From the NCBI GenBank assembly GCA_022496805.1, contig CM040090.1, positions 7,930,001 through 7,994,000 on the forward strand: a stretch of DNA of 64,000 bases, read 5' to 3'. A program made the position numbers and the translations under genes. This document shows positions 22,678 through 35,544 of this stretch, in pieces. Source of the stretch: Pohlia nutans. Lineage: Eukaryota > Streptophyta > Bryopsida > Bryales > Mniaceae. Within the stretch, counting starts at the first letter, position 1. Each line of letters opens with the position of its first letter. The notes beneath the pieces were generated by a model. The model searched no databases. It was not told the origin of the DNA and saw only the letters and a program-made list of their open reading frames with translations.

Positions 22678-24671
22678 TATATCACATGATTATATTATTG
22701 ATAGGTCGCACAATACTGCTAACGATATACCAACCATGTTATCTTCCTACGGCATTTAGAGTGCAATGTTAATCCTTGCAATAAATGGAGGACAAGGTCG
22801 GGTACCTTTACACTAAATGTTTAATTTTTCTTAAAAAATAAAGATCAAAAAATGGATTGAGTATTTGTGAATGTACACTAGTAGAAAAGTTGTGCTTAGA
22901 CACCAAAGAATAATGTTAGAGGGTGATTGCAAGCTATGGTTTATCAAGTGGGGAGTGCAGCTTGTGTAGCTAAAGGTCGTGCAACTCATGCACTAGTGTT
23001 GTAATGTGCACCTCTCAACTTTCAATTGGATCAAAATTTTCACCATATCAAATAGGGTTTATGCTAATAATTTCATTTTAGCAATTTTTAAATTAATTTC
23101 AAGACTTTGGGCTTTACTCAACAGCATTTTTTTTTTCTTTTTATCCAGCAGGGGTAATTAGAGCCTTTTTAACATAACATCCTTAGCTAGGTTTTATGAA
23201 AAATGCATTTCATATCCCACCTCCAAAATTGGACCATTATTTCATTTTCAAAAAACAAATCCCAAAAAAAAGTTTTAAGTACACAAAAATCTTAAAAAAC
23301 AAAAACATCACAAAACAATTAATTAAAAAATAAGTAAGCGTAATACCAAAAATAATAAAATATGGTAGCTTTGTACACACTTGTGGTATGTTGCTATAAA
23401 TTTTTGAAGTTCATATTTGACCCCCTTCTAGCATTTCCCATAAAAAAAGGTGCACGTTTGACAAGCGACACGCTACCAAATCCAAGTAGAAATACTTAAT
23501 TTGGATAGAAAGATTGAAATTTTGCAAACATTATTGTGGTAAACATCTTAACTTTGGAATTCTAGAAACAATGCAATTTGTTTCGTCACAAAATTCCATC
23601 CCAATATTTTTAATGATTTTCCAAAGATTGGGATGGTGCACCAATTCGTAAACCGCAACAGAAAGCTTGGGTGACCGTAGCTTGCAACCACCCTAGAGCA
23701 AGGTGCCCAAGGCCCATATTGGCACCAAACTAGTGCCAATATGGGCCTTAGGCACCATGCTTTGACATTATTCCTTGATGCCCAAATACAACTTACTTTT
23801 TACTATTGGTTTTTCAAGAATCGCTTTTTCACCACTAGTAGAAATCTTGACCGCATAGACCAAAGAAAACAGACCCACGAGAAAACCCAACACCACAAAA
23901 TAAACCAGTTGTGGGTTTTTTTGAGCACATTCTTCAACTCTTTGCGAGCATCGTTTCTACATAGCATAATAGAACAATGCAATGGAGCACCTTTTTGAAA
24001 ACTAGATCAGAAGAATATTTTCAGGTAGATTCATTTTTCCAATTAAAGAAGGAATGTCATTTGTATTCCATGAATTTTGAGACTATCAATCGTGTCATTG
24101 CCACATAAACCAAATTTCTAATTGTAAGTAAATTGTGGTCCCATTGCATAAGGGTGTCAACTATCTCCCATTGCCCTATTATGCTATGTACCGGTACCTT
24201 TTATATATATATATATATTTATATATTTGACATTTTTTTTAACAAATATTTTTTGCCGACCTTACCCTCCATCTATGGAGTACTGGTACACACGAAAGAA
24301 CTAGTGAGCCTTTCACACCGGCAACGAGGAATGTACTTTGGTTACAAATGGCTGTGTTGAAAAGGACCAACAAATTTTGGGTTGTGTCCTGGGCTCACAT
24401 CGATTGATGGCTACCCAATCCAGAATTGGTCTCAATTTATCTAAGGGGCACCACATGCATGTTAGTCCCTGCCCTCTAGAGTACTACTGCTTACTTATAT
24501 CTTTTGTGTAGCTAGGCCAAATAATACCCATAGTACATCACGGTGTGGTTAACATGTATCATCCCATGCACGACCAAAATATTATATCAAATGATTCAAA
24601 ATTTGACTCATTCATTCCCTACTACTCCCTTTGTCCCATAATAGGTGATGCTTTTGAAAAAAATCAAAAAA
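22678..24671. other. intergenic; strong hairpin and short AT microsatellite
   Basis: No credible gene. It holds CACTAGTAGAAA motifs at ~22878 and ~23836 (CACTA-type ends), the hairpin at 23702-23756 and a (TA)n run near 24202-24218. Confidence 0.4.
23702..23756. repeat. 24-bp hairpin, 7-nt loop
   Basis: The arms GGTGCCCAAGGCCCATATTG+GCAC and GTGCCAATATGGGCCTTAGG+CACC pair with a single mismatch over 24 bp around a CAAACTA loop. Complementarity continues weakly outside (AGCA/TGCT). Confidence 0.85.
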
Positions 24672-24675
24672 ATAA

Positions 24676-24894
24676 CCCTTAAAGAGTTGATGGGGATAGT
24701 AGATATGTTGACGTATATTTGTTGTAAATAGAAAGTTCCAAATTGAGACCCCAACAACTCATTCAAATCATGTCAACTTGAATTTTAACTTGACTTTGAA
24801 TCTTAAACCCCATAGAAAGTGTGGAACCATGTCAAATACAATTGAATATTGTTGTATAATACTTGTCAGAAAGGGCTCTTTGGACCTTTAAGGA
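24676..24894. mobile_element. diverged TTAA-family MITE (219 bp)
   Basis: Left end ATAA then CCCTTAAAGAG; right end GGACCTTTAAGGA then TTAA (24895-24898). The body (GATGGGGATAGTAGAT, GTAAATAGAAAGTTCCAAAT) recurs at 52704-52903. Confidence 0.6.
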
Positions 24895-24899
24895 TTAAG

Positions 24900-26640
24900 C
24901 AAACTAAGAGATGTGATGAAATCTTAAAGTAGTACAATAAGTTTCTATCTCGGAGTAGCTATCTATAGAAGCAATATCATACTATTTCAATAGTATGTGT
25001 GGTATGTGGCAACATGGTGATGTTCGTTGCAGTGTGTTCGTTGATGCAACAAACATATGCTAGCATTGATTTTAGCTAGCTCATATGTTATTTGCAATCC
25101 ACGTATGAGCAAAAAAAGCTTCGCAGACAAAAAAAAATTACAACTTGTGCACTCGTCTTATGATTTTGCTTTGTTAAAATTTGTAAAATAATACAAATTT
25201 TAATTGAATAAATGGTTTGCATCAAGTAATTTGGGACAATTAATTTTCTCAAAAATATCACTTATTATGAGAAGGGAAAGGAGTGTGTTGCATTGTTGTT
25301 GTCTTTGGCATAGGTCTCTACAAATAGGTCTCTTACAGGGCATCTTGCAATTTCAAACATTTGAACAAAATTCTAAATACAATATTGAATCAGAAGATGA
25401 ATTCAAAAATCAACCGGCTGTGGCAGCAACAAATGAGGTAGAAATATGGAAAATTGTGAGGATTCTACAAACGGAGATGGAGGATGGAGAATGGAGACAT
25501 CCTTCACTCATTTCCGAGAATGTTTGACAACCAATTTTATAACTCTATTATTTAAGGTGTAAGGTGTGATATTTTTTTGAAACCGAGTTAATCTCGGAAT
25601 TGGTAGGAAATTGGATAGGCACAAATCATGGACAAATTGGCTTATTAGTTTGGGTGATTCCTTGCACAAAATTATTTATTAGAATACTTGATTATTGAAG
25701 AGTTTAGAAACGGTTTCAAGGTTTTACAAACTTTTCACTTTGAAAATTATAAAATTATAAAATTATCTATTGGAAATAAAAATATGGGCTAGGATCACTT
25801 TTTCATGAATTCTCCTTCTTTCTCTATGAAAAACAGGTCCTTGTCATAGTTTTCATTTCTAATATGCAAAACATCTTATTTTCTCTGTTTATTGCGTTTC
25901 TACCTTAGGTTATAAGACACGAGTTTCAATTTATTGCATTCAAATCTGTACTTTTTGTTGATCAAAAAATTCATAGAGAGAAAACAAGAGAAAAGACTTA
26001 TGTATTCTAATCATCTTCTTTCTAATTGATGAGAGAGTGACATATTTGACAGTTGCTTTTAAACTTGAATTTGACATACATTGTGCTTCTTTTTGCAATG
26101 AAACAAAATATTTCCTTTGGTGATAAAAAATAAAAATCACTGTTGCCAACTGTGATAGCCTCGTGAGGACTGAAAATTGGTATTTGACCACAAAATGTTT
26201 TTACATAATTTTCTCTAAGTTGATGACATGTGTACCAAATTTGTAGGCCAAAAAATTCACCAAAAAATATATTAAAAATCTACCAAGAGCATGGCCACCC
26301 ATGGCCTCAGAGGGTCTCTGACCTCAAGAAGTGGATGAAAAGTTTCAAGGGCCTTTCAAAATGCTTCTTGACTCTGGATTCTAGCGTGTTAGAAATTGGG
26401 CCTTGAATCACTATCGAGTTGACTATTTGATGATTATTCCTCTCATTCTACTTGTGATTGGTCCATTCACTATTTGATGCGCACTTTTGATACGGGAAGG
26501 GCGTGCAAGGGTGGGGGAGTGTGAGTGCAAGGGCCCTTCACATGTAGATGAATAATTTGAGAGGGTTAGTCCTAGCGTGCATGGGTGGGAATGCTCCAAC
26601 AAGTGTAGCTTAGAAAAGGTTTCTCCTATTGTTTCCCACA
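24900..26640. other. intergenic, no recognised gene
   Basis: One 107-codon plus-strand ORF (25204-25527, ending in an acidic MEDGEWRHPSLISENV tail) has no recognisable domain and no codon bias unlike its surroundings. I would not call it a gene. Confidence 0.35.
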
Positions 26641-27190
26641 ACTACACATGTTAGTAGATTGTGGATATTGTTTTTTGTACACATCTTTTGACATTCAAAT
26701 TTGGCACTCATGTTACTGGCATAGAGAAAATCTTGTGAAAAAATTTCATGGTAAATAAATAAAAAATCAGCCCTTGAGAGGGTGTCAAAGTTGGCAGTAG
26801 TGAAATGGTTTCCATGATTGTTTCTAAAAACATCACATGTTGGTAAATTGTGAGTATCTTTATTTTATTTATTTTTATCTTTTGGACTTGAGATTTGGAA
26901 CATATGTTATTGACATAGAGAACTTGATGTTCCAAAACTTTCTTGTCAAAAAAAAAATTCTTGATCCTTGGGAGGGTGCTAAAGTTGGCAGCACTGAAAT
27001 GTTTTTTACAGCTACTCATGGTGGTAGATTTTTAATATATGTTTTTGGTGAATCTTTTAGCCTTCAAATTTGATGCACCTGTTATTAACTTAAAGATGAT
27101 CTTGTAAGAGCATTTCGTGATAAAATACCATATTTTCAGCCCTCGAGATGCTGTCACAGTTGGTGGTAATGAGATGGTTTCACTGCAAAT
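26640..27190. repeat. diverged tandem repeat, ~185-bp unit, 3 units
   Basis: Units begin near 26645 (CACATGTTAGTAGATTGTG), 26832 (CACATGTTGGTAAATTGTG) and 27016 (CTCATGGTGGTAGATTTTTA). Each carries a GACATTCAAATTTGG-like, a CATAGAGAA-like and a GAGGGTGTCAAAGTTGGCAG-like block in the same order. Confidence 0.75.
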
Positions 27191-27298
27191 TCAGAAACGC
27201 CATTTTGATTGTCACTCCATTGTACAATGTTGTGATTGGATATCATGTATCAATTAGTGCCTTTTCAATTAAACAAATAAATCAAAGCCTTTATACTA

Positions 27299-27486
27299 CA
27301 CTGATTATCCCATTTAGTGTGTGTGTTACTAATTCCCAAGGCACGCACTACTTTACCAAATCCCAAAATTGGAAGAGCTAAAATCTTTACTGAGTGGCTA
27401 AAATCCTCATATCATGCTAATTTATCATCTTCACTAATTTCCCACACACACTATAAACCCTCCTTCACTAAATGGGATAATTAGTG
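27299..27486. mobile_element. TA-flanked CACTGATTATCCC MITE, copy 1
   Basis: TA then CACTGATTATCCCATTTAGT; right end CACTAAATGGGATAATTAGT+G then TA. 188 bp, with inverted ends of ~21 bp. A TA duplication suggests Tc1/mariner-type mobilisation. Confidence 0.75.
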
Positions 27487-28185
27487 TAATAGATAGATTT
27501 TTTCAACAGTTGAAATGTGCTTGAAATATCCAAGTGACAACAATTTAGAAAACAAAATTAGAAAACAATTATTAACTATCAGACATAAGTTTCAACTTCA
27601 AAAAAAATTATCTGTATTTTTTTTGTTCTTTTATCTTTGCAGATGGAGATGATGTCTTATAATTAGTCTAAATTTTTTATCATTCATTTTCAGGGTGTTA
27701 AAAACTCACATAGTGGTATATTGTGGGCTATTGAAAGGACCAGACACTCAGCTTTTATATCACTAATCTTTTGTAATTTTACCAGCATACTGATTCATTG
27801 AATGATAGCCAAAAATAATAATAATGCCTCAGGCAAACAGGCATCATGTGACAGATACAACCCATCCCATATGGTGTGGAAATTTTTAATTAGCCATGAT
27901 TGCAAACTGAATGGAGCACCATTTATTAATTGGCATAGAGTAAATGAAAGTAAGCACAACATTGAATTTTGTTTTTGTGACACATATGAGCATAACATCT
28001 CTCAATTTACACAACAGGTTCAGATACCTCCGTCTCTCTTATGGAGGTATATTCTGATAGTCTTCTTTCCATGCCATGTGCCCTGACAAATTACGTCATA
28101 ATTTTCATTCACCAATAATTTCTACTCAGTCAGGACTCAAGAGGGGCATCCTCCCTTCGAAAAGTCTGCCGTATGTTTTATGCTA

Positions 28186-28381
28186 CACTGATTATCCCAT
28201 TTGGTGAGGGATTTATAGTTAGTGAAGGTGATACTAAATATCATTATGATGTAAAATTTAGCTTGATATGAAAATTTTAACCACTCAGTAAAAAAAATTA
28301 GACCTCATTAAATTTGAGATTTGGCAAAACAGTGTGTGCTTTGGGAATTAGTATCACACGCACTAAATGGGATAATCAATG
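28186..28381. mobile_element. TA-flanked CACTGATTATCCC MITE, copy 2
   Basis: TA then CACTGATTATCCCATTTGGT; right end CACTAAATGGGATAATCAAT+G then TA. 196 bp, same family as 27299-27486; the interiors match in reverse orientation. Confidence 0.75.
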
Positions 28382-31190
28382 TATTGTAGGTGAAGGGCAG
28401 AGTTTGCAAAAAATATATCTAAAAATAAATGTTAAAAATATGTTTTAAAATACAATGTTATTTGTATGGTGAAAAAGGAATCTTGAAGAATATTTATGAA
28501 TATTCCATGTGATGAAACTATTTTTTTGAAAAAATTAAGTATTTGACATGGATTCATGTGTTGACCATGTCTTCTATCTAGAGTAGTTCTATAAGCTTAT
28601 ATATACTACAACTATGGTAGTTCTTTCATTCATATCAAATTCAATCCTACAAAACTTACAGTAGAATTCGATTTGGGAAAGAGATGGTCATTGCACATTG
28701 GTTTGCCTATTCTACATTAGTTTTGGTCTAGAAACTATGTGCAACTACATTCTTCATTCTATTGAGTGCATCATACACTATTTGTTAACTTTGATGGTAT
28801 TTCAAATCACAAAGATTAGTGTACCTATTGATCAATACCGTCTACTTCCTTTTAATTATGTGTTGGCCAATTGTGACTGACTATCTAATGAAAAGCTTTG
28901 TGATGGTGGTTTTGAGGGATTCAGCGGATTGACCCCCTTGCTTGTATCACAGTTAAAAAAAACAAAAACTATAGTTTTCTCCTATTTTTGGACATGGTGG
29001 ATCGTCCTTGATTAATTTGTGGTCATGAATCCAAATGTAGAATTAAAATTTCCAAAAAAAGCACCTAGACCCCCAAAATGAGAAAACTAGAAAAAATGAC
29101 TCAAACGAACAAGGGGTCAATCCACCTTTTCCGTCTTGAGGTACAAATTTAACCTAAAAATTTGAAAAAAATAAAAATAAAAATTACTATACCATTTCAC
29201 AAATATGACCTTATATCAAACCAAAGATGACACTCATAGAATGAAGAGTTAGCTATATTATGTGAAGTGATACCATTGAGTTCAATGTAGCCATTTCAAG
29301 ACCATTCCGAAGGTGGTGGACAAAAATAAATACCCATTTTTTCCGGGATTTTTTTTTCAAAGATTGTTTTTTATGACAAAAAGAGAATCTTGAAGAATCT
29401 TTTAAATTTTGATCTATCAAATCTTGTTTTTAAATATTTGGCATAAGTGTGCCATCCTACCCTCCACCTATAGTAGAAATATGTCAACATTTTGTTTGAA
29501 AGGAGAAAAATAAAAAGAATAAAAGAATGGAGATGTTGATAGTTCAATTCCCAAGTGTGAAATTGTCTTCCTACTTGATTGGAAAAATTACCGCGGGTTG
29601 CAAAAATAAAAAGGGGAGAAAATTTATTAAAAAAAAAGGGCGAAACTTGGAACCGGGCACCTCTACTATTGACAAATTCACCATGATTGCACTCCCGATT
29701 GCACTCACGCCAATCTTCGGCCTTGTACAGATTGAGGCTCCTTGCTACTACAAAGAGAGTGAATGCCTACCTACCGCGAAAGTTGGCGTACCCTTTTCTA
29801 AAGAGAGAGCCTACTACACTGAGGAGGGGGGTATTGGTTTTAGGCCTAGACTGAATTGCAGAGCCTTTGACTTTGGAGATACAGTGCCATTATGATGAGC
29901 ATGAAGTGCCTGCAGGCAGCTCTGTACATACCCCGCGAATCCGTACTCCCCCGACCCCCTGTCACATTTTGACATGGCATGCGGTTTGTCTTTCTTGTGT
30001 GAGTTGCTGAGCAAGCTCATCACCCCATCTGCTCTAATATAATCGTGGTGTTAATCATCTTAATCGTCGTGGCACGATTAATTGAATATGTCTGCATCAT
30101 GGTTTTCCCATCTTGTTGAGAATGTCTCATAACTTCCCGTCCCATCCACAGTTGGGTTTTAAACTTCCATGACCCCATTCAAACTGTACGTCCTTGAATT
30201 TTCTCTCTGCGCATTCATGAAGCTTGACTTGATGACAGTGAGCTGGTAATTGAATTGGCATCCACACATGATGTTACCGATTGGTTATGGTCCGTGACCA
30301 ATCGCAAGTCAATGGGATGGCGATGTGCACTCTGTGGTTTCTGCCACCGTGATTACGACATTTGGCTGTCGCACAGAGTTCCAGCACCACCACACAATTA
30401 GCAAAACAGTGCCCATTATCTTGTTGCTTAGAACACAATTAGCACAAAACAGTGCCCATTCTCTTGTTGCTTAGAACACAGAGCTTGCACTCCGAGACTA
30501 ATTTTACTGTGTGTATTAGTGGGAGCCGTTTACTAAGCTAATCCATTTGCTAAGTTAAGTTAAGTTGGCTGTTTGCGGATATATAAAGCGGATGCAACAT
30601 GGACCCACTAGTGAGGTGGACTGTAGTAGAGAATTATGTTGCACAGGCTCAGTCTCCACTTTTTGGCAGTGCAAAAGGTGCTGCTCATTACCGTGACTAA
30701 CTGTGCTTGCTCCTCTGTGTTTTTGAGAGTGGAAAATGGTGGGTACTGCAGAAAACCACAACAATGTTCAGCATAGTCTGAGGAGCTAGTCAGTCTAGGA
30801 TATTGATATTTCACGGGGCCCGTGTCTGTGTCAACTCGGTCTCTTGCAAGCGCCTTTTTCTCGTTATTGTGTCATTAGATTTTGAGGTGAGAGGAGGGGT
30901 GACACTTGACACACTCACATTCTTCCTGATGATCACTTACTACGCCTGGTACACCGTTGCCAGGCTGCTGCTGCTGCCATCGCCCCCCTGCTCGTTGCAA
31001 ATGTCCTTGTTAAACCCCTCACACGCCGGAGAGACGCTGGAGGAGCGGCGCCTGATGCGTGGGCAGGACAGGATGTGACGCTCCTGTGAGTGAGTGAGTG
31101 AGTGAGTGAGTGAGGGAGTGAGGGACAGATGATTCACGGCGGAGTTTCCAAGAGCATGTCGATTGTATTTATATTTCGTGTAGATTCAAG
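28382..31190. other. intergenic region upstream of the PNGase A gene
   Basis: 28382-29500 is AT-rich with nothing recognisable. From ~29690 GC content rises. A 122-codon ORF at 29527-29895 has a C-terminal half of mixed composition (GGIGFRPRLNCRAFDFGDTV) that I cannot place. A ~43-bp direct duplication (ACACAATTAGC...CTTGTTGCTTAGA) lies at ~30393-30480. A TATATAAA sequence lies at ~30579. A GTGA tetranucleotide run occupies ~31086-31120. Confidence 0.35.
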
Positions 31191-31795
31191 GCGGTGTTTC
31201 GAAGAGCATGTATTCTGGGGATTTGGGAGCTCACCCGCATTGGGAACTCCGTAGTTACTCTTCGTCATCGTCATCATCGTCGCCGCAGTTGGTATGAACT
31301 ATTACTCTCTTCCGATTTTAGAATGAATGTGTGGGTTGATTCCTATGTTACGGATTCATAGAAACGTCCTTGCGAGAGTGCTTTCATTTCAATTTTGGGA
31401 GTTTGGGCAATTGTCAGTTGTGTATCTGTGCGCAAAGCAAATTATGAGGAAACTTATACCGAAGCAGTGAATAGGTTTTACTTTGTGTCGGTGTTCACTT
31501 GATATTGATGAATGTTGGCTTTTGCAGGTTGGACGACGCTTGCGCAAGTGATTGATTTCGGAGAGGACTAAACGCCGGCTATCACGCTGGCATTATTAGT
31601 ACTAGACTCGGTAAGTCTCACCTTTCATTTGAGTCAGCCAACAATCTTAGGTTTTTTGTTTTGTAATTCCTACAGGACTGTTCTTACTTGAATCAAAGCG
31701 TTGAATGGAAGAAGTTAACGCTCGCATGAGATTTAACAATCTACGGACACCCAGATTTAAAAATGTCGATCATGGGTCTGGTCCGTCTTCCCCCA

Positions 31796-31949
31796 CATAA
31801 CATTCAGTAGCATGCACTGTGGTTTAGGGTAGATGGTGTGGAATATTTCACACCCAACAGTACTTCATCAGTAGCTAAGTGGACAGGTGGAGGCTCAAGG
31901 TGATTGCATGAAGGAAAGGCAGTGGGCATGAAGGCTACTGAATGTTATG
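31796..31949. mobile_element. MITE in the PNGase A 5' UTR intron
   Basis: The ends are CATAACATTCAGTAGC and its inverse GCTACTGAATGTTATG; 154 bp. The interior (AGATGGTGTGGAATATT, CAGTAGCTAAGTGGACAGGT) matches 63310-63561. It sits in the intron between the 5' UTR exon 31528-31610 and the start-codon exon. Confidence 0.75.
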
Positions 31950-32092
31950 CAGGCTGATTCCGGCTGGGGTGGTTTTTGTATACTCTTTCTCTGCAATGGA
32001 AGCTTGTTCTATTTAGTCAAAAAAAGAAGAAAGAGAAAGGTTGATCATGATGAGTGTGAGGTTTGTGTGGCAGATCCTGAAAGCCCACGCTA

Positions 32093-34055
32093 ATGGAGTC
32101 GCAGGAAGGATCAGGAAAACATCGATATTCGTCCGTCACCAGGCTTGTCGTGATACTTGCCTTGCTCATCAACAGTGAAGGTGAGGTGAGCCCCCGAGTG
32201 CCACGAGCGTGGCGCCCTCGGAGCTTTTGGAATGCCAAGACTTTGCAGCCCGATCGCGACTACGAGAGGGGCGAGCACGAGAGCCGGGAGTTTTTCGAGG
32301 TGCTGAAGCCGGTGGACATTCCCCACGGAGCGCGCGAGGTTTGCTCCCAGGTGCTGCTTCATCACACGTTCGGCAACACCATCAACGACCCCCCGACGCT
32401 GCGAGAGTACGTGCCCAAGTGCGGTGGCGCGGAGTGGACGCTCGTGTTGCTGCGATGGCATGCGACTTGCAAGGGCCGCCAGTTCGACCGGATCTCCGCC
32501 GTCTGGCTCAGCGGTGTGGAGATTTTCCGCACCTGCACCGCGGAGCCCACGCCACAAGGAATTTTCTGGACCGTGGAGAAAGACGTGACGCGATTCGCGT
32601 CGCTGCTCCGCGCGCCCCAGCTCCTCGCGCTGGAGCTTGCCAACGTCGTGGACGACACCTACACGGGGCTCTACAACGTCACGCTCTCCGCGCATTTCTA
32701 CGCGGGCGGCAAACCCAGAGACAGCGCGTCCAAGGTATTGAGTATTTTGGTAACTCTAACTGTCCAAACCAAGATCATAAGCATGTCGTGAATGCGAATC
32801 CAAACTCCTTTGAATCTACATTCATTCTTGACGGAATTGAAAGTTATTTGCACTTACAAAAATCCTGTGATTAGTTGAGCTAACTCTACCGTTACCGTAG
32901 GAGAATTACGGCGGCGTTGCGGACGCGATCGTCCCGTTCGCGGAATCCTCCCCGCTCAACGGTGGCTACTGGTTCCAGCTCCAGGGCGAGGGCGACGTGC
33001 ACACGCAGCAGATCAAGATCCCACGAAACGCATACCGCGCGCTTCTGGAGATTTGCGTCTCGTTCCACGGGCCTGACGAATTCTGGTACACGAATCCCCC
33101 CAACGACTTCCTGGAGGCCAACAACCTCACGGACACAATCGCAGGCAACGGGACGTTTCGCGAAGTGCTCGTCTCCATCGACGGCCTGCTCGCGGGCGTG
33201 GTGTACCCGTTCCCCGTTTTCTACACCGGCGGAGTGGACCCGTATTTCTGGCGCCCGATTTCCGCCATCGGCTCCTTCGTGCTCCCCTCGTACGACGTCG
33301 ACGTCACGCCATTCCTCGCAAACCTCGTCGACGGGCGCAACCATTCCTTTTCAGTCACAGTCACGAACGCTCTTCCATACTGGCTGCTCAGCGCGAATCT
33401 TCATCTGTGGCTGGACCCAGCTCTGGAATTCACCACCGGAGAGCTTCTGGAGCATTCTTCACCCGACCTCACGTTACACACGACGTCGAAATTCAAAAAA
33501 ATGGACGGGAAATTCGTCAACAAAGCTTCGAGGACGCTTTCCTACAAAGGCTGGATGCAATCCTCGTTTGGGAACTTGACCACCACGGCTTCGTATTCCT
33601 ACTGGTTCTCGAATTCCCTCGTGTACTCCGACGAGGCGACAAAGAGCAAAGTGCACCAGGAGAGCAGGACGGAAGCCAAGGTGGTGGTGAAATCCGAGGC
33701 GAAAGACTTGGTGTTCCACCACCGGTCTCTGAAGTTTCCGCTGGAAATCTCCTACCAGGAGACGGACGATGCGAATCAGACGGTGTTTGTGAAAGCGGGG
33801 ATCGAGCAAGCGTGGAACGAGGATTTGCAGGAGCAGTCCATGGGGCGCAGCGAGTTCAGTACGCTGCGAAACGCGCAGCGATGCAACGGGACGCTGGTCA
33901 TCCCCGGGAAGGGCCGCGCCATCAGCGGCGCGGCCACCACGAAGCAGAAGTACGCGTACGAGAGTAGCGACGGCTGCTACTTCCGGTCGGTGGCCGCGTC
34001 CAACTATACTTTCCTCTACGACCAGTCAAGTCGTCGCTGTAGCTTTACTTCGTAA
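32093..34055 (+). CDS. peptide-N4-(N-acetyl-beta-glucosaminyl)asparagine amidase A (PNGase A)
   Basis: Glycoamidase that releases N-glycans from glycopeptides; plant PNGase A is an acidic enzyme of the secretory/vacuolar route. CDS is 32093-32734 joined to 32901-34055, phase 0, with a GTATTG donor and TAG acceptor, giving 598 residues, the usual family length. Residues 15-26 (VTRLVVILALLI) form a signal peptide or anchor. The PNGaseA domain covers most of the rest, with family blocks EVLKPVDIP, TPQGIFWTVEKDVTRF, ICVSFHGPDEFWYTNPPNDF, GNGTFREVLVSIDG, FYTGGVDPYFWRPI, PSYDVDVTPFLANLVDG and C-terminal DGCYFRSVAASNYTFLYDQ. Several N-glycosylation sequons are present. Non-coding 5' exons fit splice sites: one ending 31291, one at 31528-31610 (GTAAGT donor), and the exon starting 32074 just before the ATG. 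The last exon ends in TAA, although GTAAGT overlaps it. Coding GC is very high against AT-rich flanks. The frame is intact and looks functional. Confidence 0.93.
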
Positions 34056-35544
34056 GTACTCCGTCTAGTTCATTGTAGCCAGCCATTCATTTAATCAGAA
34101 ACTTGAATAATAAGAGCATCTTCACTTGTACGGGAAAATTTCATCACATTACCCTTCATGTATTGGTCATTAGTATTGAAAGGTGGAACCTTGTTTATTC
34201 ACCACCAAAATGGATGAATTGAGGAATATGTTTTCCATTTTCACAGAAATGGGTGGACAATTGGCGGGGCTTCTAGGGACCCGACTTCTTGTCTTCTAGT
34301 GTCTTCCTCCTGTCCTATGCTCACATGGAAGCCTACCCTAAGCGTTCATTGTGTATTTTTTACAGTGTAGGAAAATTGAACCTTTTGTTGCAAATCATTT
34401 GTTTGTGTGAAAATGGCTTCAATTTGACATGATCAACACATTTGATCTTATAGTATAGAACAAGAGCCTTAAAATGATATATTGCAATTAGAAAAGCGAG
34501 GTAAAATGAGAAAATGGCACTGTGTGATGCAGATGACCATATTGGACGTTTTAGACTTTAAAACATTTGTATTCAATTGTATTAAACATGATATCTATTA
34601 TTTGGACTTAAAAACATTTGTATTCAATTTTTTTTATTCAATACAAGGCCATAATTTAAAGTTTATTGTTTTGATGATAAATTTGGTTTTTGAATTCGTG
34701 GTTCAATCCAACTGTTGAGGCCAAATTTGTATTTTGTGATTGCACTTTATCACCAAAAAACAATAGAAATTACAATTCAACTATTGAGACGTACATTTCT
34801 ATTCAACTACCGAGAACTCACCCAACTACTGCTCGATGCACAATATTTACTAGTTTATGAGTTTATCCACCCTCGAGGCTATTCTATAAAGCCTATATAA
34901 AGCCTTTGGGCACACTTCCCATAGAAACATTGTTCATGTGGAAAGAAGTGTTGAATTGCTATAGTTGTATTGAAAAGGATTGATAGTGTTTTGAAGGCAA
35001 AGAGAGTGTATACACTCTCGTGACCTTTATATGAGTGAGCAAATTGTGGTTTAATTTGGAGATCCAATTCTTGTGCTTTAAGATCTTACTTTGCTTTTTG
35101 ATTAGTGAACAAAAGGTACGCATTCTAAACAATCATATTTAAAATATCAATTTTTTTTGAATCTTACAACCTGTTTTTTTCAAAACAATTAGATTTTGGC
35201 TAGAGTTTGTCATTCTTAAGTTGGTATTGATATAGGCATCACTAAGGCATTACTATTGTATTGGCATTGTTATTTTTTTTATAAATATGATCACTTATTA
35301 AAATTAATTTATAAATTGATTTTTCTTTCCTTTTGAAATCTACAACTTCAAGTTATTCTTACATTATTTTATTAAAACATTTATAGGCTAAAATAATTTA
35401 GTTTCAATAACTTAAATTACTTTTCAATAGTTGCATCTCATCATCATTTTAGTAAAAGCTCAACTTATGAAAAATATTTGATACCTTGTATTCCAATCAT
35501 TAACTTTAATAATTTATTGGTACATGTAGAAAAATCCACAAGTC
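34056..35544. other. intergenic, AT-rich, no gene
   Basis: It holds an AGAGCATCTTCACTTG-type terminus at ~34113. A duplicated phrase AAACATTTGTATTCAATT occurs at ~34561 and ~34611. An acceptor-like TACATGTAG lies just upstream of the next ORF. Confidence 0.4.

Noticed and set aside
32111..33967. Several long ORFs overlapping PNGase A in other frames and on the minus strand
   Set aside because: They are shadows of GC-rich coding sequence; only the frame 32093-32734 plus 32901-34055 gives a known protein with proper splice sites.
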